A program made the position numbers and the translations under genes. Below are positions 1-6,479 of a DNA stretch of 17,136 bases, piece by piece. The notes beneath the pieces are model-generated. The model saw nothing but the letters and a program-made list of their open reading frames with translations. It was not told where the DNA came from and searched no databases. Source of the stretch: JARDZI01 sp041639705 (GTDB lineage Bacteria; Bacillota; Clostridia; Clostridiales; Caloramatoraceae); contig JBEQBT010000044.1 of the NCBI GenBank assembly GCA_041639705.1, positions 1 to 17,136 of the forward strand, written 5' to 3'. Each line of letters begins with the position of its first letter. The first letter of the stretch is position 1.

Positions 1-2
1 TT

Positions 3-125
3 TCGGCATATGGGATTCCCACAATTGATGTAGGTATCACCTACCACGTTAATGACCTGTCGATGTGGGCATCGACCACTACTGCTCTATCATGTTTCAC
101 TTTAATTGTTACGCATTCTTCTTAA
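3..125 (+). other. Open 3' tail of a possible upstream gene (partial, uncertain)
   Basis: One frame is open from base 3 to a TAA at 123-125 and reads about 40 residues beginning SAYGIPTIDVGI. That opening resembles the ID-x-G segment of M18-type aminopeptidases, but the rest does not continue like that family. The frame runs through the 27-bp hairpin repeat at 56-82, so it may be a gene tail cut by a repeat, or chance. There is no start inside the window. The resemblance rests on memory of the family and is weak. Confidence 0.2.
56..82 (+). repeat. 27-bp hairpin repeat, left copy
   Basis: This 27-bp sequence recurs exactly, in inverted orientation, at 16816-16842. Inside it, 59-76 forms a hairpin with arms GTCGATG and CATCGAC and the loop TGGG. 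A second small palindrome (30-44, arms GTAGGT and ACCTAC) lies just before it. Outside the 27 bp the two copies share only a few bases. Short hairpins of this kind occur at the ends of IS200/IS605-type elements and in REP-like repeats; no transposase is present, so the class is not settled. Confidence 0.7.
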
Positions 126-188
126 ATAGTGCCTTTTTAAATAGATTTATTTCATGAAAAGGGTTAAAATATCAATGAGGTGATTTTT

Positions 189-1013
189 ATGGGAGAAGCA
201 GTTTTGAATTATTTTATACATAATGGAAAAGAATATAGCACTCCAGACTTTAATAAAATATACGGAGATAATCCGCCTTCGGTTTATGAGGTCATAAGGA
301 TAATAGATGGAGTCCCAATATTTCTTGAGGAACACTACCTGCGACTTAAGAATTCTGCAGCAATAATCGGAAATGAAATAAATATAAGTTTTGATAACAT
401 TAAAAGCCATATAAACAGAATGATAAGTTTAAATAACGTATCAAATTATAATATTAAAATTGTACTAAATAATTTTTACCAAAATACTAATGACAATTAC
501 TTTTTTTTCATAAAATCTAGTTATCCCAATGAAAATTTATATAGTCAGGGTATAAGAACTCTCCTGTTGGATTCTATTAGAGAAAATCCAAACGCAAAGA
601 TAATAAATAAAAACTTAAGGAAAGAGGCTGATTTACTGCTTGCCAAAAGAAATTGCTATGAAGCGCTTCTGGTAAATACATCAGGTGAAGTAACTGAAGG
701 CAGTCGTTCAAACCTATTTTTCATTAAAGATGGAAAGGTTTATACATCTCCTCCAGGAGATGTTCTGATGGGAATTACAAGAGGGAGGATAATTAAGCTT
801 TGCACAGAAAACAATATTAAAGTGATAGAGACTCCAATATATTCAAGTAGTTTAAATTCATATGAAGCTGCTTTTATTAGCGGTACTTCACCAAAGGTAC
901 TTCCTATTTCATGTATTGATAATCTTGAATACTCAACTTCAAACCAAACTCTTTTGAAGGTAATGGATATTTACAATAATGAAATAGATAATTATTTAAA
1001 AAGTCACAGGTAA
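189..1013 (+). CDS. Class IV PLP aminotransferase (branched-chain / D-amino acid / aminodeoxychorismate lyase type)
   Basis: This is a fold-type IV pyridoxal-phosphate enzyme of 274 aa, the usual length. The family hallmark EVTEGSRSNLFF is clear at about residues 167-178, followed by the GITRGRII stretch and the phosphate-binding-type GTSPKVLPI motif near 232-240. Aligned by eye to D-amino acid and branched-chain aminotransferases, the Schiff-base lysine is the K of NAKIIN (about residue 137). I chose ATG 189 because the GTG at 180 lies inside the ribosome binding site GAGGTG (177-182). The family covers BCAT (ilvE), D-alanine aminotransferase (dat) and PabC, and motifs alone do not separate them. 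It appears monocistronic, with a strong terminator directly downstream. Confidence 0.88.
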   Translation: MGEAVLNYFIHNGKEYSTPDFNKIYGDNPPSVYEVIRIIDGVPIFLEEHYLRLKNSAAIIGNEINISFDNIKSHINRMISLNNVSNYNIKIVLNNFYQNTNDNYFFFIKSSYPNENLYSQGIRTLLLDSIRENPNAKIINKNLRKEADLLLAKRNCYEALLVNTSGEVTEGSRSNLFFIKDGKVYTSPPGDVLMGITRGRIIKLCTENNIKVIETPIYSSSLNSYEAAFISGTSPKVLPISCIDNLEYSTSNQTLLKVMDIYNNEIDNYLKSHR

Positions 1014-1016
1014 TGT

Positions 1017-1048
1017 AAAGCCAGTGAAATAACTTTTTCGCTGGCTTT
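1017..1048 (+). terminator. Intrinsic terminator of the class IV aminotransferase gene
   Basis: Arms 1017-1028 (AAAGCCAGTGAA) and 1037-1048 (TTCGCTGGCTTT) pair over 12 bp with one G-T pair and an 8-nt loop. A T-rich run follows. It starts 3 nt after the stop codon. Confidence 0.88.
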
Positions 1049-1094
1049 TATTGAGTTTTATTTGTTTTTATAAAGCACCCTAAAAATCTCATTA

Positions 1095-1120
1095 AAAAAG
1101 AACCCTTACAGGTTCTTTTT
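1095..1120. terminator. Second, bidirectional terminator-like hairpin
   Basis: Perfect 10-bp arms AAAAAGAACC and GGTTCTTTTT enclose a 6-nt loop, with A and T tracts on the two sides. It could back up the preceding terminator or stop transcripts arriving from the desulfoferrodoxin side. Confidence 0.75.
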
Positions 1121-1233
1121 ATCAATTTCTAAGACTCCACCTTCTATAAGGTGGAGTTTCCACTTTTTGCTTCAGGTGGGGTAGAGTCCCCACCTAAAGT
1201 CTCAATGTTCAGCTTTAGCTGAACGAGTTCACT
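1121..1233 (+). repeat. 113-bp three-hairpin repeat, copy A1
   Basis: This is one of two direct copies (the other is 1710-1822) that differ at about five positions by eye. It contains three successive hairpins: ACTCCACCTT/AAGGTGGAGT, AGGTGGGG/CCCCACCT and GTTCAGCT/AGCTGAAC, and ends GAGTTCACT. The end lies 5 nt from the desulfoferrodoxin stop codon, so on the - strand its hairpins may end that transcript. The architecture resembles the structured end of IS200/IS605-type (TnpB-associated) elements, but no transposase is present and that link is inference. Confidence 0.8.
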
Positions 1234-1238
1234 AACTA

Positions 1239-1616
1239 CTATGCGTTCTTCCATAATCCATGAACATTACAATATTCCCTTGCATATTCAACTTCTTCAT
1301 CAATTTTAAATAATGCTTCAGGTTTATCTCCTGGTTTTAAATACTTTCTGTAAACCTTATTTCCAGCATGAATTTCAATCCATTCAATATAGTGTTTCTC
1401 TTCCATAGGATGAGTAACTGATCCTACTTTAACTAAAACTCCACCTTCAACCTTTTCAACTACAGGTACATGTTTTTCCTTTGAAGCATCAACAGTGTTT
1501 TCATTAACTAAAGTCATAGGTCTTCCACAGCATACTAGTTGTCCTCCAGCTTCGTGAACAACCTCAACTATATTTCCACATACCTCGCATTTATATATCT
1601 GTTTTAAATTAGTCAT
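1239..1616 (-). CDS. dfx: Desulfoferrodoxin (superoxide reductase)
   Basis: This is a two-domain, non-haem iron superoxide reductase that reduces superoxide to hydrogen peroxide in anaerobes, using electrons from rubredoxin-type donors. It is 125 aa, the standard length. The N-terminal desulforedoxin-like Fe(Cys)4 site is C10, C13, C29, C30. The catalytic centre II ligands are H49 (in EKHVPVV, with the conserved K48), H69, H75, C116 and H119 (CNVHGLW). All expected ligands are present. The start ATG is preceded by AAGGAGGG. Upstream are a plausible sigma-A promoter and a Fur/PerR-like operator, fitting oxidative-stress control. The gene stands alone between two direct copies of a 113-bp repeat. 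Confidence 0.97.
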   Translation of the reverse strand: MTNLKQIYKCEVCGNIVEVVHEAGGQLVCCGRPMTLVNENTVDASKEKHVPVVEKVEGGVLVKVGSVTHPMEEKHYIEWIEIHAGNKVYRKYLKPGDKPEALFKIDEEVEYAREYCNVHGLWKNA

Positions 1617-1633
1617 TTAATACCCTCCTTTAT

Positions 1634-1648
1634 GGATAATCATTATCT
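1634..1648 (-). promoter_or_regulatory. Fur/PerR-type operator in the desulfoferrodoxin leader
   Basis: The sequence GGATAATCATTATCT contains a perfect 6-1-6 inverted repeat. It matches the Fur 7-1-7 consensus TGATAATNATTATCA at all but the outermost positions and the PerR box TTATAATNATTATAA less well. It lies between the predicted transcription start and the ribosome binding site, where a repressor would block transcription. PerR control of superoxide reductase genes is known in clostridia; which family member binds here cannot be read from the site. Confidence 0.6.
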
Positions 1649-1657
1649 ATTAATAAT

Positions 1658-1685
1658 ATATTACCACATTGGCAGATTAATGCAA
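1658..1685 (-). promoter_or_regulatory. Predicted sigma-A promoter of dfx
   Basis: On the - strand TTGCAT (1680-1685), a 16-bp spacer and TAATAT (1658-1663) precede the gene. The predicted start, near 1651, is just upstream of the Fur/PerR-like palindrome. Confidence 0.5.
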
Positions 1686-1709
1686 TACCTTTACAGAAAT
1701 TTCTTCTTG

Positions 1710-1822
1710 ATCAATTTCTAAGACTCCACCTTCTATAAGGTGGAGTCTCCACTTTTTGCTTCAGGTGGGGTAGAGTCCCCACCTGAAGTCTCGATGCTCA
1801 GCTTTAGTTGAACGAGTTCACT
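1710..1822 (+). repeat. 113-bp three-hairpin repeat, copy A2
   Basis: Second direct copy of the unit at 1121-1233. The middle hairpin is longer here (11 bp, TTCAGGTGGGG/CCCCACCTGAA), while the last has a mismatch and a G-T pair. It sits upstream of the desulfoferrodoxin promoter. Together the copies bracket that gene in about 700 bp. Confidence 0.8.
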
Positions 1823-1861
1823 TAATTTTATTCATCCATACAGAAGATAGTAAGTATCAAC

Positions 1862-2075
1862 ATAAGGAGTTGTCTCAAGATTACAAAAGTCATAATTTGT
1901 GCTTGTCATCCTGAACGTAGTGAAGGATCTTTCACTGAGAAGTGTTTTAAGATCCTTCACTACGTTCAGGATGACATGAGTCTATAGCAGGTAAGCTTTC
2001 ATAATAATAACAATGCAAGCTATCAATATCAAGCACAATTTTTATGAAAATAAATTATCTTGAGGCAGCCTTTAT
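1862..2075. mobile_element. MITE-like palindromic element 1
   Basis: This gene-free palindromic unit has imperfect terminal inverted repeats: 1862-1880 (ends GTCTCAAGA) and 2058-2075 (starts TCTTGAGG). Inside is a second inverted pair (TTTGTGCTTG / CAAGCACAA). The core is a perfect 27-bp hairpin, arms 1905-1931 and 1949-1975, with a 17-nt loop. The same core recurs in elements 2 and 3. No coding capacity is present, so mobility would need a transposase encoded elsewhere. The right end overlaps the stop codon of the neighbouring small gene. Confidence 0.65.
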
Positions 2076-2254
2076 GTTTGATCTAATCCAGCAAGAACAT
2101 TATCAAATACATCGATGTCACATTTTCTACCTGTCCAATGTGCACAAGTTTCACAACTTACTGGCATATTAGTTTCTGTTGACATATACAATGAATCAAA
2201 TCTGTAATAATCGCAGGTCATTCCTACAAGTTTTAACTGATCTATACTTGCCAA
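2072..2254 (-). CDS. Small cysteine-rich protein, 60 aa, unknown function
   Basis: I do not recognise this protein. Cysteines at 14, 34, 37 and 45 form MTCDYY and CETCAHWTGRKC blocks, and H39 lies between them, which suggests a bound metal or disulfides. There is no signal peptide or membrane segment. I chose TTG 2252-2254 as start because AGGAGGTG sits 5 nt upstream. The ATG at 2309-2311 lacks a good ribosome binding site and lies upstream of the predicted promoter -10 (2300-2305). The stop codon overlaps the terminal repeat of palindromic element 1, so the last residues may have been altered by insertion. A terminator for the upstream gene separates it from that transcript. Confidence 0.65.
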   Translation of the reverse strand: MASIDQLKLVGMTCDYYRFDSLYMSTETNMPVSCETCAHWTGRKCDIDVFDNVLAGLDQT

Positions 2255-2299
2255 AAAAACACCTCCTAAATCATACTTATTTTCTGTAAGAGTTTGAAA

Positions 2300-2305
2300 A
2301 TTATA
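2300..2305 (-). promoter_or_regulatory. Candidate -10 box for the small cysteine-rich gene
   Basis: A perfect TATAAT on the - strand lies about 46 nt upstream of the chosen TTG start. The -35 region is poor (T-rich). It supports the shorter reading of the gene, because a start near 2293 would exclude the upstream ATG. Confidence 0.4.
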
Positions 2306-2327
2306 CACCATTTCTTTTAAAATAAAA

Positions 2328-2366
2328 AAAATAACTGACTAGCCTAAATAGACCATCAGTTATTTT
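2328..2366 (-). terminator. Terminator after the DUF5668-like gene
   Basis: Perfect 11-bp arms AAAATAACTGA and TCAGTTATTTT enclose a 17-nt loop. On the - strand a run of eight T follows. Confidence 0.75.
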
Positions 2367-2466
2367 AATAACATCTAAGTTTCCCAGTTAACCATTTGAT
2401 GTTTTCATTATATTTACTTAAGACAATTTTCTATATCCTAAATAATGTTTTGCCGCTTTACTAAAA

Positions 2467-2955
2467 CTAATCTCTTTTTTTAATCAATACATAAACTCCA
2501 AAGATAATCAAAATACTAGGAAGTATATAGTCTCTTAAATAATTTAGATTCGGGAATATATCCTTTAGAAAAATAATGACTGATATGATTAGGAAAATTA
2601 ATGTGGCAGATAAATCACTGTTTCTTTTATTTCCAAATATGTAATTTTCAAAAAAGCCTATTGCAATACCTAAAAAATAGATAAAAGTTAGTTTGTCATT
2701 ATATACATTATTCGTTAAAGTATTAAATAAAAATAATCCTCCATAAATTGTTAAAATCCCAGCTATAACTAGATTACGTGAATTTTTCTCTTTTGAAAAA
2801 TAACTTATATGCATGGTTATCCCTGGTATTAGTAGAAATAAAGGCCATATGAAGCTCCATACTTCAATATCCAATCCTATAGTCTTTTGTAGAATTAAAA
2901 ATATTCCTAAAGCAACAAGTACTAATCCGATTGTAATATTTTTATTATTGTTCAT
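2467..2955 (-). CDS. Multi-pass membrane protein with DUF5668 / LiaF-like transmembrane repeats
   Basis: A 162-aa integral membrane protein with about six predicted hydrophobic segments (near 7-24, 33-50, 62-80, 89-107, 116-131, 143-158) and a Lys/Arg C-terminus. The first hairpin has the pattern G-x-x-L-x-x-x-GIFLILQ...W-x-x-x-WPLFLLIPGI, typical of the DUF5668 domain found in LiaI/LiaF-type envelope-stress proteins. The last two segments look like a weaker second copy. No soluble sensory domain is present, so it is not a full LiaF. The start ATG is preceded by AAGGTGG. The gene stands alone, divergent from the lipoprotein gene and followed by a terminator. Its precise role is unknown. Confidence 0.75.
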   Translation of the reverse strand: MNNNKNITIGLVLVALGIFLILQKTIGLDIEVWSFIWPLFLLIPGITMHISYFSKEKNSRNLVIAGILTIYGGLFLFNTLTNNVYNDKLTFIYFLGIAIGFFENYIFGNKRNSDLSATLIFLIISVIIFLKDIFPNLNYLRDYILPSILIIFGVYVLIKKRD

Positions 2956-3035
2956 ATTTCCACCACCTTACTTTATTCTATATAATACCATTATATACTA
3001 AAATTCATCAATTTATAAGAATTTGAAACAAAATT

Positions 3036-3051
3036 CTTTAAAATCCTTTAA
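3036..3051 (-). promoter_or_regulatory. Tandem TTAAAG hexamers in the divergent intergenic region
   Basis: On the - strand TTAAAG-GATT-TTAAAG gives two identical hexamers with a 10-bp period. They lie about 81-96 bp upstream of the DUF5668-like gene and a similar distance from the divergent lipoprotein gene. A similar pair precedes the phosphodiesterase gene at 6221-6237. The spacing recalls PhoP-type direct-repeat operators, but such A+T-rich motifs can arise by chance. Confidence 0.25.
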
Positions 3052-3129
3052 AATATAGTCCTAAATACTCCCAGGAACCTTTACTATTAATATATAATCT
3101 AATATTTAATAAATTAAATAGAAACATGA

Positions 3130-4185
3130 ATGGCGGTGATTATTATTAAAAAAATTCTAATAGGCTTGCTATTCTTAATATTCTTAACATCATGCTCTAA
3201 TTCTGTTAAAGTACCAGATAATAATTCAGATAACACTAAGAAGTTGAAGATTAGTGACTATTATCCATACAAACAAAACCTCAGAATGAAATATGCTGGT
3301 ACTGGTAATGAATATGCTGAACAGGATGTTTACGTAGATATTATTAAGGGCAACAGAATCCAATTAAGGATAATAAATCCTGGAACTACATCAGGACAAG
3401 TGCTGGAGAATAAGGATGGGGAATTAAGATTAATTACTTCGGTTGGAGAATTATACTTTTTAAGTGATTTGACCTATGCTGCAAACGACAATCCAGAAAT
3501 TCTTTTAAAAGAACCATTAGAAATGGACACTAAATGGACATTACCCGATGGAAGAACAAGATATATATCGGGTTTAGATGTTAAAGTAACAACTCCCTCA
3601 GGGGAATATAATGCTTTGGAGGTTACTACCATTGGTGCTGACTACACAATGCTAGAATATTATGTGTTAAATACAGGCCTTGTTAAACGAGTATTTAAAT
3701 CAGGTGAATCAGTAATTGAAACCTCACTGGAGAAAGTTCAAAGTGATGTAAAAATTCAGCAAACTATGAAGTTTTATTACCCAGAATTCTCAAAGGATAG
3801 GATTGTATATGTTGAAAGTAAAGAAGCATTTGAAACAAACCATAATATCGCCGATACGTTTGAAACTTTTTTCAAATCGCCCCTCTTTGATACTCTTACC
3901 CCATTAATGAGTCAAACTACAAAGATAAATAAATTGTATATAAATCTTGAAGAATTGAAGGTATACATTGATTTTTCAAAAGAATTCGTGAGTGATATGA
4001 ATGGGGGAACCAGCTTGGAGGCTATGATACTTCGAAGTATAACAAATACATTGGGTAATTATTACAATGTGGATAAGATATATATTTCTATAGATGGAGC
4101 TCCCTATAGCTCAGGACATGTTCAAATGAGCGAAAAAGATAATTTTTATGTTGATTACAATAATATTATTGAATATAAAAAATAG
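3130..4185 (+). CDS. GerM-domain lipoprotein
   Basis: A secreted, membrane-anchored lipoprotein. Basic and hydrophobic residues 5-20 lead into the lipobox LTSC with the lipidated cysteine at residue 22. Residues 213-345 match the GerM (sporulation and spore germination) domain, with MKFYYPE, KVYIDFSKEF, ITNTL and KIYISIDG along its length. Residues 40-200 form a separate beta-rich extracytoplasmic region I do not recognise. GerM proteins act at the forespore or vegetative envelope. The start is uncertain: ATG 3130 has no ribosome binding site, whereas GGCGGTGAT (3132-3140) sits inside the frame and would serve an ATT codon at 3145 just before KKILIGLL. Confidence 0.85.
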   Translation: MAVIIIKKILIGLLFLIFLTSCSNSVKVPDNNSDNTKKLKISDYYPYKQNLRMKYAGTGNEYAEQDVYVDIIKGNRIQLRIINPGTTSGQVLENKDGELRLITSVGELYFLSDLTYAANDNPEILLKEPLEMDTKWTLPDGRTRYISGLDVKVTTPSGEYNALEVTTIGADYTMLEYYVLNTGLVKRVFKSGESVIETSLEKVQSDVKIQQTMKFYYPEFSKDRIVYVESKEAFETNHNIADTFETFFKSPLFDTLTPLMSQTTKINKLYINLEELKVYIDFSKEFVSDMNGGTSLEAMILRSITNTLGNYYNVDKIYISIDGAPYSSGHVQMSEKDNFYVDYNNIIEYKK

Positions 4186-4198
4186 TGCTATGCAAGTA

Positions 4199-4232
4199 AC
4201 AAGCGGCAAGTGAAATTTCTCTTGCCGCTTGT
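4199..4232. terminator. Convergent bidirectional terminator
   Basis: Arms 4199-4210 (ACAAGCGGCAAG) and 4221-4232 (CTTGCCGCTTGT) pair perfectly over 12 bp. An outer pair TGCAAG (4191-4196) / CTTGCA (4247-4252) adds a second tier next to the MFS stop codon. It separates the convergent lipoprotein and MFS genes. T-tracts are weak on both sides. Confidence 0.65.
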
Positions 4233-4253
4233 CACTTATCACGTACCTTGCAC

Positions 4254-5453
4254 TTAAAGCCTTCTTTCAACCTTATCAATATTTATTCTTTGTATAAATA
4301 TAAGAGCTAAAACAAGGAATATCGTTCCATAGATGAACATGTATTTATAACCAGCAATGTCGATAATCAGTCCCAAAAGCGGTGGCGATACGATTGCTGC
4401 TATTGAAGAAAATAGATAATATAAGCCAGTATAGATCCCTATCTGTCCCTTTGCAGCCATATCAGTAACAAATGGATAGGAGTTAATATTAATCATTGCC
4501 CAAAAAAAGCCACATATTACAAACACACCTCTAATTAACCATATGTCCTTTAAAAATGCAATTATAAAGAAGCTTAACATCAACCCAATTACACCAAATC
4601 TTATTGTTTTCTTTTTACCAAACTTTGTACCTACTATTCCTGCCGGAATTGCAAATGCTAAAAATGAAAGAGATATAAATGCAAATGAAAATGTAGCTGC
4701 ACTTGTCTCTAATTTAAGGTACTCAACGCCATAAAGGGTGAAAAGAGCTTCAATACCCTGATATGCAATAAACCAACTGCAAATTGCAAATAATAAGTTT
4801 AATACATTTTTTGTATTTCCAGTTGTCCTTAATCCCTCGAATAACCCAACTTTTTTATCATTTTTCTCATACTCAATAACATCTCTTTTTTCTTTTACAA
4901 ATAGGAAAAGTACTATAAACGAAACTAGCATGAATATTGCTGCTAAATAAAATGGATATTTTTCATTCATATCCCACAGCCTTGACCCAATGATGTATAC
5001 AATTACTGCTCCAAACCCTCCCATAAAGTTTATGATTCCGTTTGACTTACTTCTGTTCTCCTTATGTGTTATATCAGGCATAAGAGAAATAACAGGTGAT
5101 CGGAATATACTCATTGACAAATTTGTCAGGACTAAGAATAAAATTAAAGTCCATAATCCTGTATAATTGGCCAGTAAAATTATAAACACAAATGCTAATG
5201 GCATACCTATTATTATAAAAGGCATTCTCTTTCCAAATCTAGTATTTATTCTATCACTTATTGTGCCAACTGCAGGTTGAATAAATATTGCAAAATAATT
5301 ATCAATTGTCATAATAAAACCAATAATTGCAGTACTTCCAATATAATTACTCAATATCTTAGGCATAAAGGAATTGTACACAGACCACATAATACTTATT
5401 GCAAAGAAACCAAAGCCTAATAAAAATGTCTTTTTATAATTAAGCTTATTCAT
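4254..5453 (-). CDS. MFS transporter (GPH/SLC45-like)
   Basis: A 399-aa major facilitator with about 12 hydrophobic segments. The loop 2-3 signature is visible as PAVGTISDRINTRFGKRMPFIIIG (about residues 60-83), closest to the GPH sugar-cation / SLC45 pattern, with a related GTKFGKKK at the second-half equivalent. The ATG lies 1 nt after the stop of the upstream phosphodiesterase gene. Its ribosome binding site GGAGGG overlaps the end of that gene, so the two should be translationally coupled. The pairing suggests import of a glycerophosphodiester or of a polyol or sugar moiety released by the enzyme, but the substrate cannot be read from sequence. Confidence 0.88.
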   Translation of the reverse strand: MNKLNYKKTFLLGFGFFAISIMWSVYNSFMPKILSNYIGSTAIIGFIMTIDNYFAIFIQPAVGTISDRINTRFGKRMPFIIIGMPLAFVFIILLANYTGLWTLILFLVLTNLSMSIFRSPVISLMPDITHKENRSKSNGIINFMGGFGAVIVYIIGSRLWDMNEKYPFYLAAIFMLVSFIVLFLFVKEKRDVIEYEKNDKKVGLFEGLRTTGNTKNVLNLLFAICSWFIAYQGIEALFTLYGVEYLKLETSAATFSFAFISLSFLAFAIPAGIVGTKFGKKKTIRFGVIGLMLSFFIIAFLKDIWLIRGVFVICGFFWAMININSYPFVTDMAAKGQIGIYTGLYYLFSSIAAIVSPPLLGLIIDIAGYKYMFIYGTIFLVLALIFIQRINIDKVERRL

Positions 5454-5454
5454 T

Positions 5455-6177
5455 TTAACCCTCCATTACCTTTGTTAATTTATCAGGATAATTTGTAATA
5501 ATTCCATCAATTCCAGCCTGGTAAAAGTATTTCATATAGTTTACATCGTTAACCGTGAACGTGTTTATCTCAATTCCTTCAGCTTTAATAATTCTTATCA
5601 GCTCATTGTTCAATGCATAAAAATATGGATGAAGCGCATCTGCTCCAACAAACTTAGCATATTGTTCTGGTTTATACAAACCCTCCATGTATAGAAGACC
5701 TGTTTTTATCTCACTTGAAATTTTCTTACATTTAACCATCGAATAATGATTAAAGCTGGATAATATAACCTTACCCTGAAGATCATGCTCATAAATTGTA
5801 TTTATTAGCTTTTCCTCAATATCCTTATATTGAATAATACCAGTTTTTATTTCAAAGTTTATTATGATATCACTACCCTTTACAAGGTATATAAGTTCAT
5901 CGATGGAAGGAATTCTGAGTCCACTAAATTCATTAGATAACCATGAGCCTGCATCTAGCTTAGTCAAGTCACTATATGTATAATCCTTTACAAATCCGAC
6001 TCCATCAGTTGTTCTGTTTACCATTTCATCATGAATTAATACCAAAACTCCATCCTTTGTCATCTGCACATCCGTCTCTATTCCACTGCATCCAAGCTCT
6101 ATTGCCTTTTCAAAGGACAGCATTGTATTCTCTGGAAAATATCCACTTGCTCCTCTGTGAGCATAGTTAATTGTCAT
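5455..6177 (-). CDS. Glycerophosphodiester phosphodiesterase
   Basis: A cytoplasmic GDPD-family enzyme of 240 aa that hydrolyses glycerophosphodiesters to glycerol-3-phosphate and an alcohol. A TIM-barrel motif set is present: AHRG with H7 and R8, ENT (16-18), the metal ligands E34 and D36 in IETDVQ, the second catalytic H49 in LIHDE, and NFEIK with E109 and K111. There is no signal peptide. I chose ATG 6175-6177, with GGAGGTG 5 nt upstream; the TTG at 6178-6180 is too close to that site. The first gene of a two-gene operon with the MFS transporter. A tandem hexamer motif upstream hints at phosphate-type control. Confidence 0.95.
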   Translation of the reverse strand: MTINYAHRGASGYFPENTMLSFEKAIELGCSGIETDVQMTKDGVLVLIHDEMVNRTTDGVGFVKDYTYSDLTKLDAGSWLSNEFSGLRIPSIDELIYLVKGSDIIINFEIKTGIIQYKDIEEKLINTIYEHDLQGKVILSSFNHYSMVKCKKISSEIKTGLLYMEGLYKPEQYAKFVGADALHPYFYALNNELIRIIKAEGIEINTFTVNDVNYMKYFYQAGIDGIITNYPDKLTKVMEG

Positions 6178-6220
6178 CAAGTCACCTCCATTCCATTTTA
6201 TATAATATATTCTATAAAAT

Positions 6221-6237
6221 CCTTAAAAATCCTTTAA
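6221..6237 (-). promoter_or_regulatory. Possible PhoP-like tandem hexamers upstream of the phosphodiesterase operon
   Basis: On the - strand TTAAAG-GATTT-TTAAGG gives two near-identical hexamers with an 11-bp period, 44-60 bp upstream of the start codon. An A+T-rich -10-like TATTATATA stretch follows. The geometry fits PhoP direct-repeat boxes, and phosphate control suits a phosphodiesterase. No biochemical evidence is available here. Confidence 0.3.
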
Positions 6238-6240
6238 CAG

Positions 6241-6464
6241 AAAAAATCATGATTCTCATAAAAATTTGTGTTTGTCAATTACTACTTTCAGAATTTCCTT
6301 GCGTTGGCCGCACCACGATAAATGAAGGTCTGTCATTCTGAACGCAGTGAAGAATCTTACCTGTGGTGCGTATTAAGATCCTTCACTACGTTCAGGATGA
6401 CATACTTTCAAGCAGTGACAATGAAAGCATCAATCACAATTTTTATGATGAAACATGATTTTTT
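6241..6464. mobile_element. MITE-like palindromic element 2
   Basis: This fills most of the 302-bp gap between lysA and the phosphodiesterase gene. The ends form a perfect 11-bp inverted repeat (AAAAAATCATG 6241-6251 / 6454-6464). A further pair near 6257-6270 / 6435-6447 (CACAATTTTTATG) is shared with element 1. The core hairpin has 27-nt arms (6332-6358, 6375-6401) with three mismatched positions and a 16-nt loop. The right arm is identical to that of element 1, while the left arm resembles element 3. On the - strand it may serve as the lysA terminator. No coding capacity. Confidence 0.65.
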
Positions 6465-6479
6465 AAGACTTACCTAATG

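Noticed and set aside
1671..1686. A TGGCA...TGCAA sequence resembling a sigma-54 promoter
   Set aside because: The GG to GC distance is 9 rather than 10 bases, and no gene follows on that strand.
2813..3001. A 62-codon + strand frame opposite the DUF5668-like gene
   Set aside because: It is antisense to a better-supported membrane protein and has no coding features of its own.
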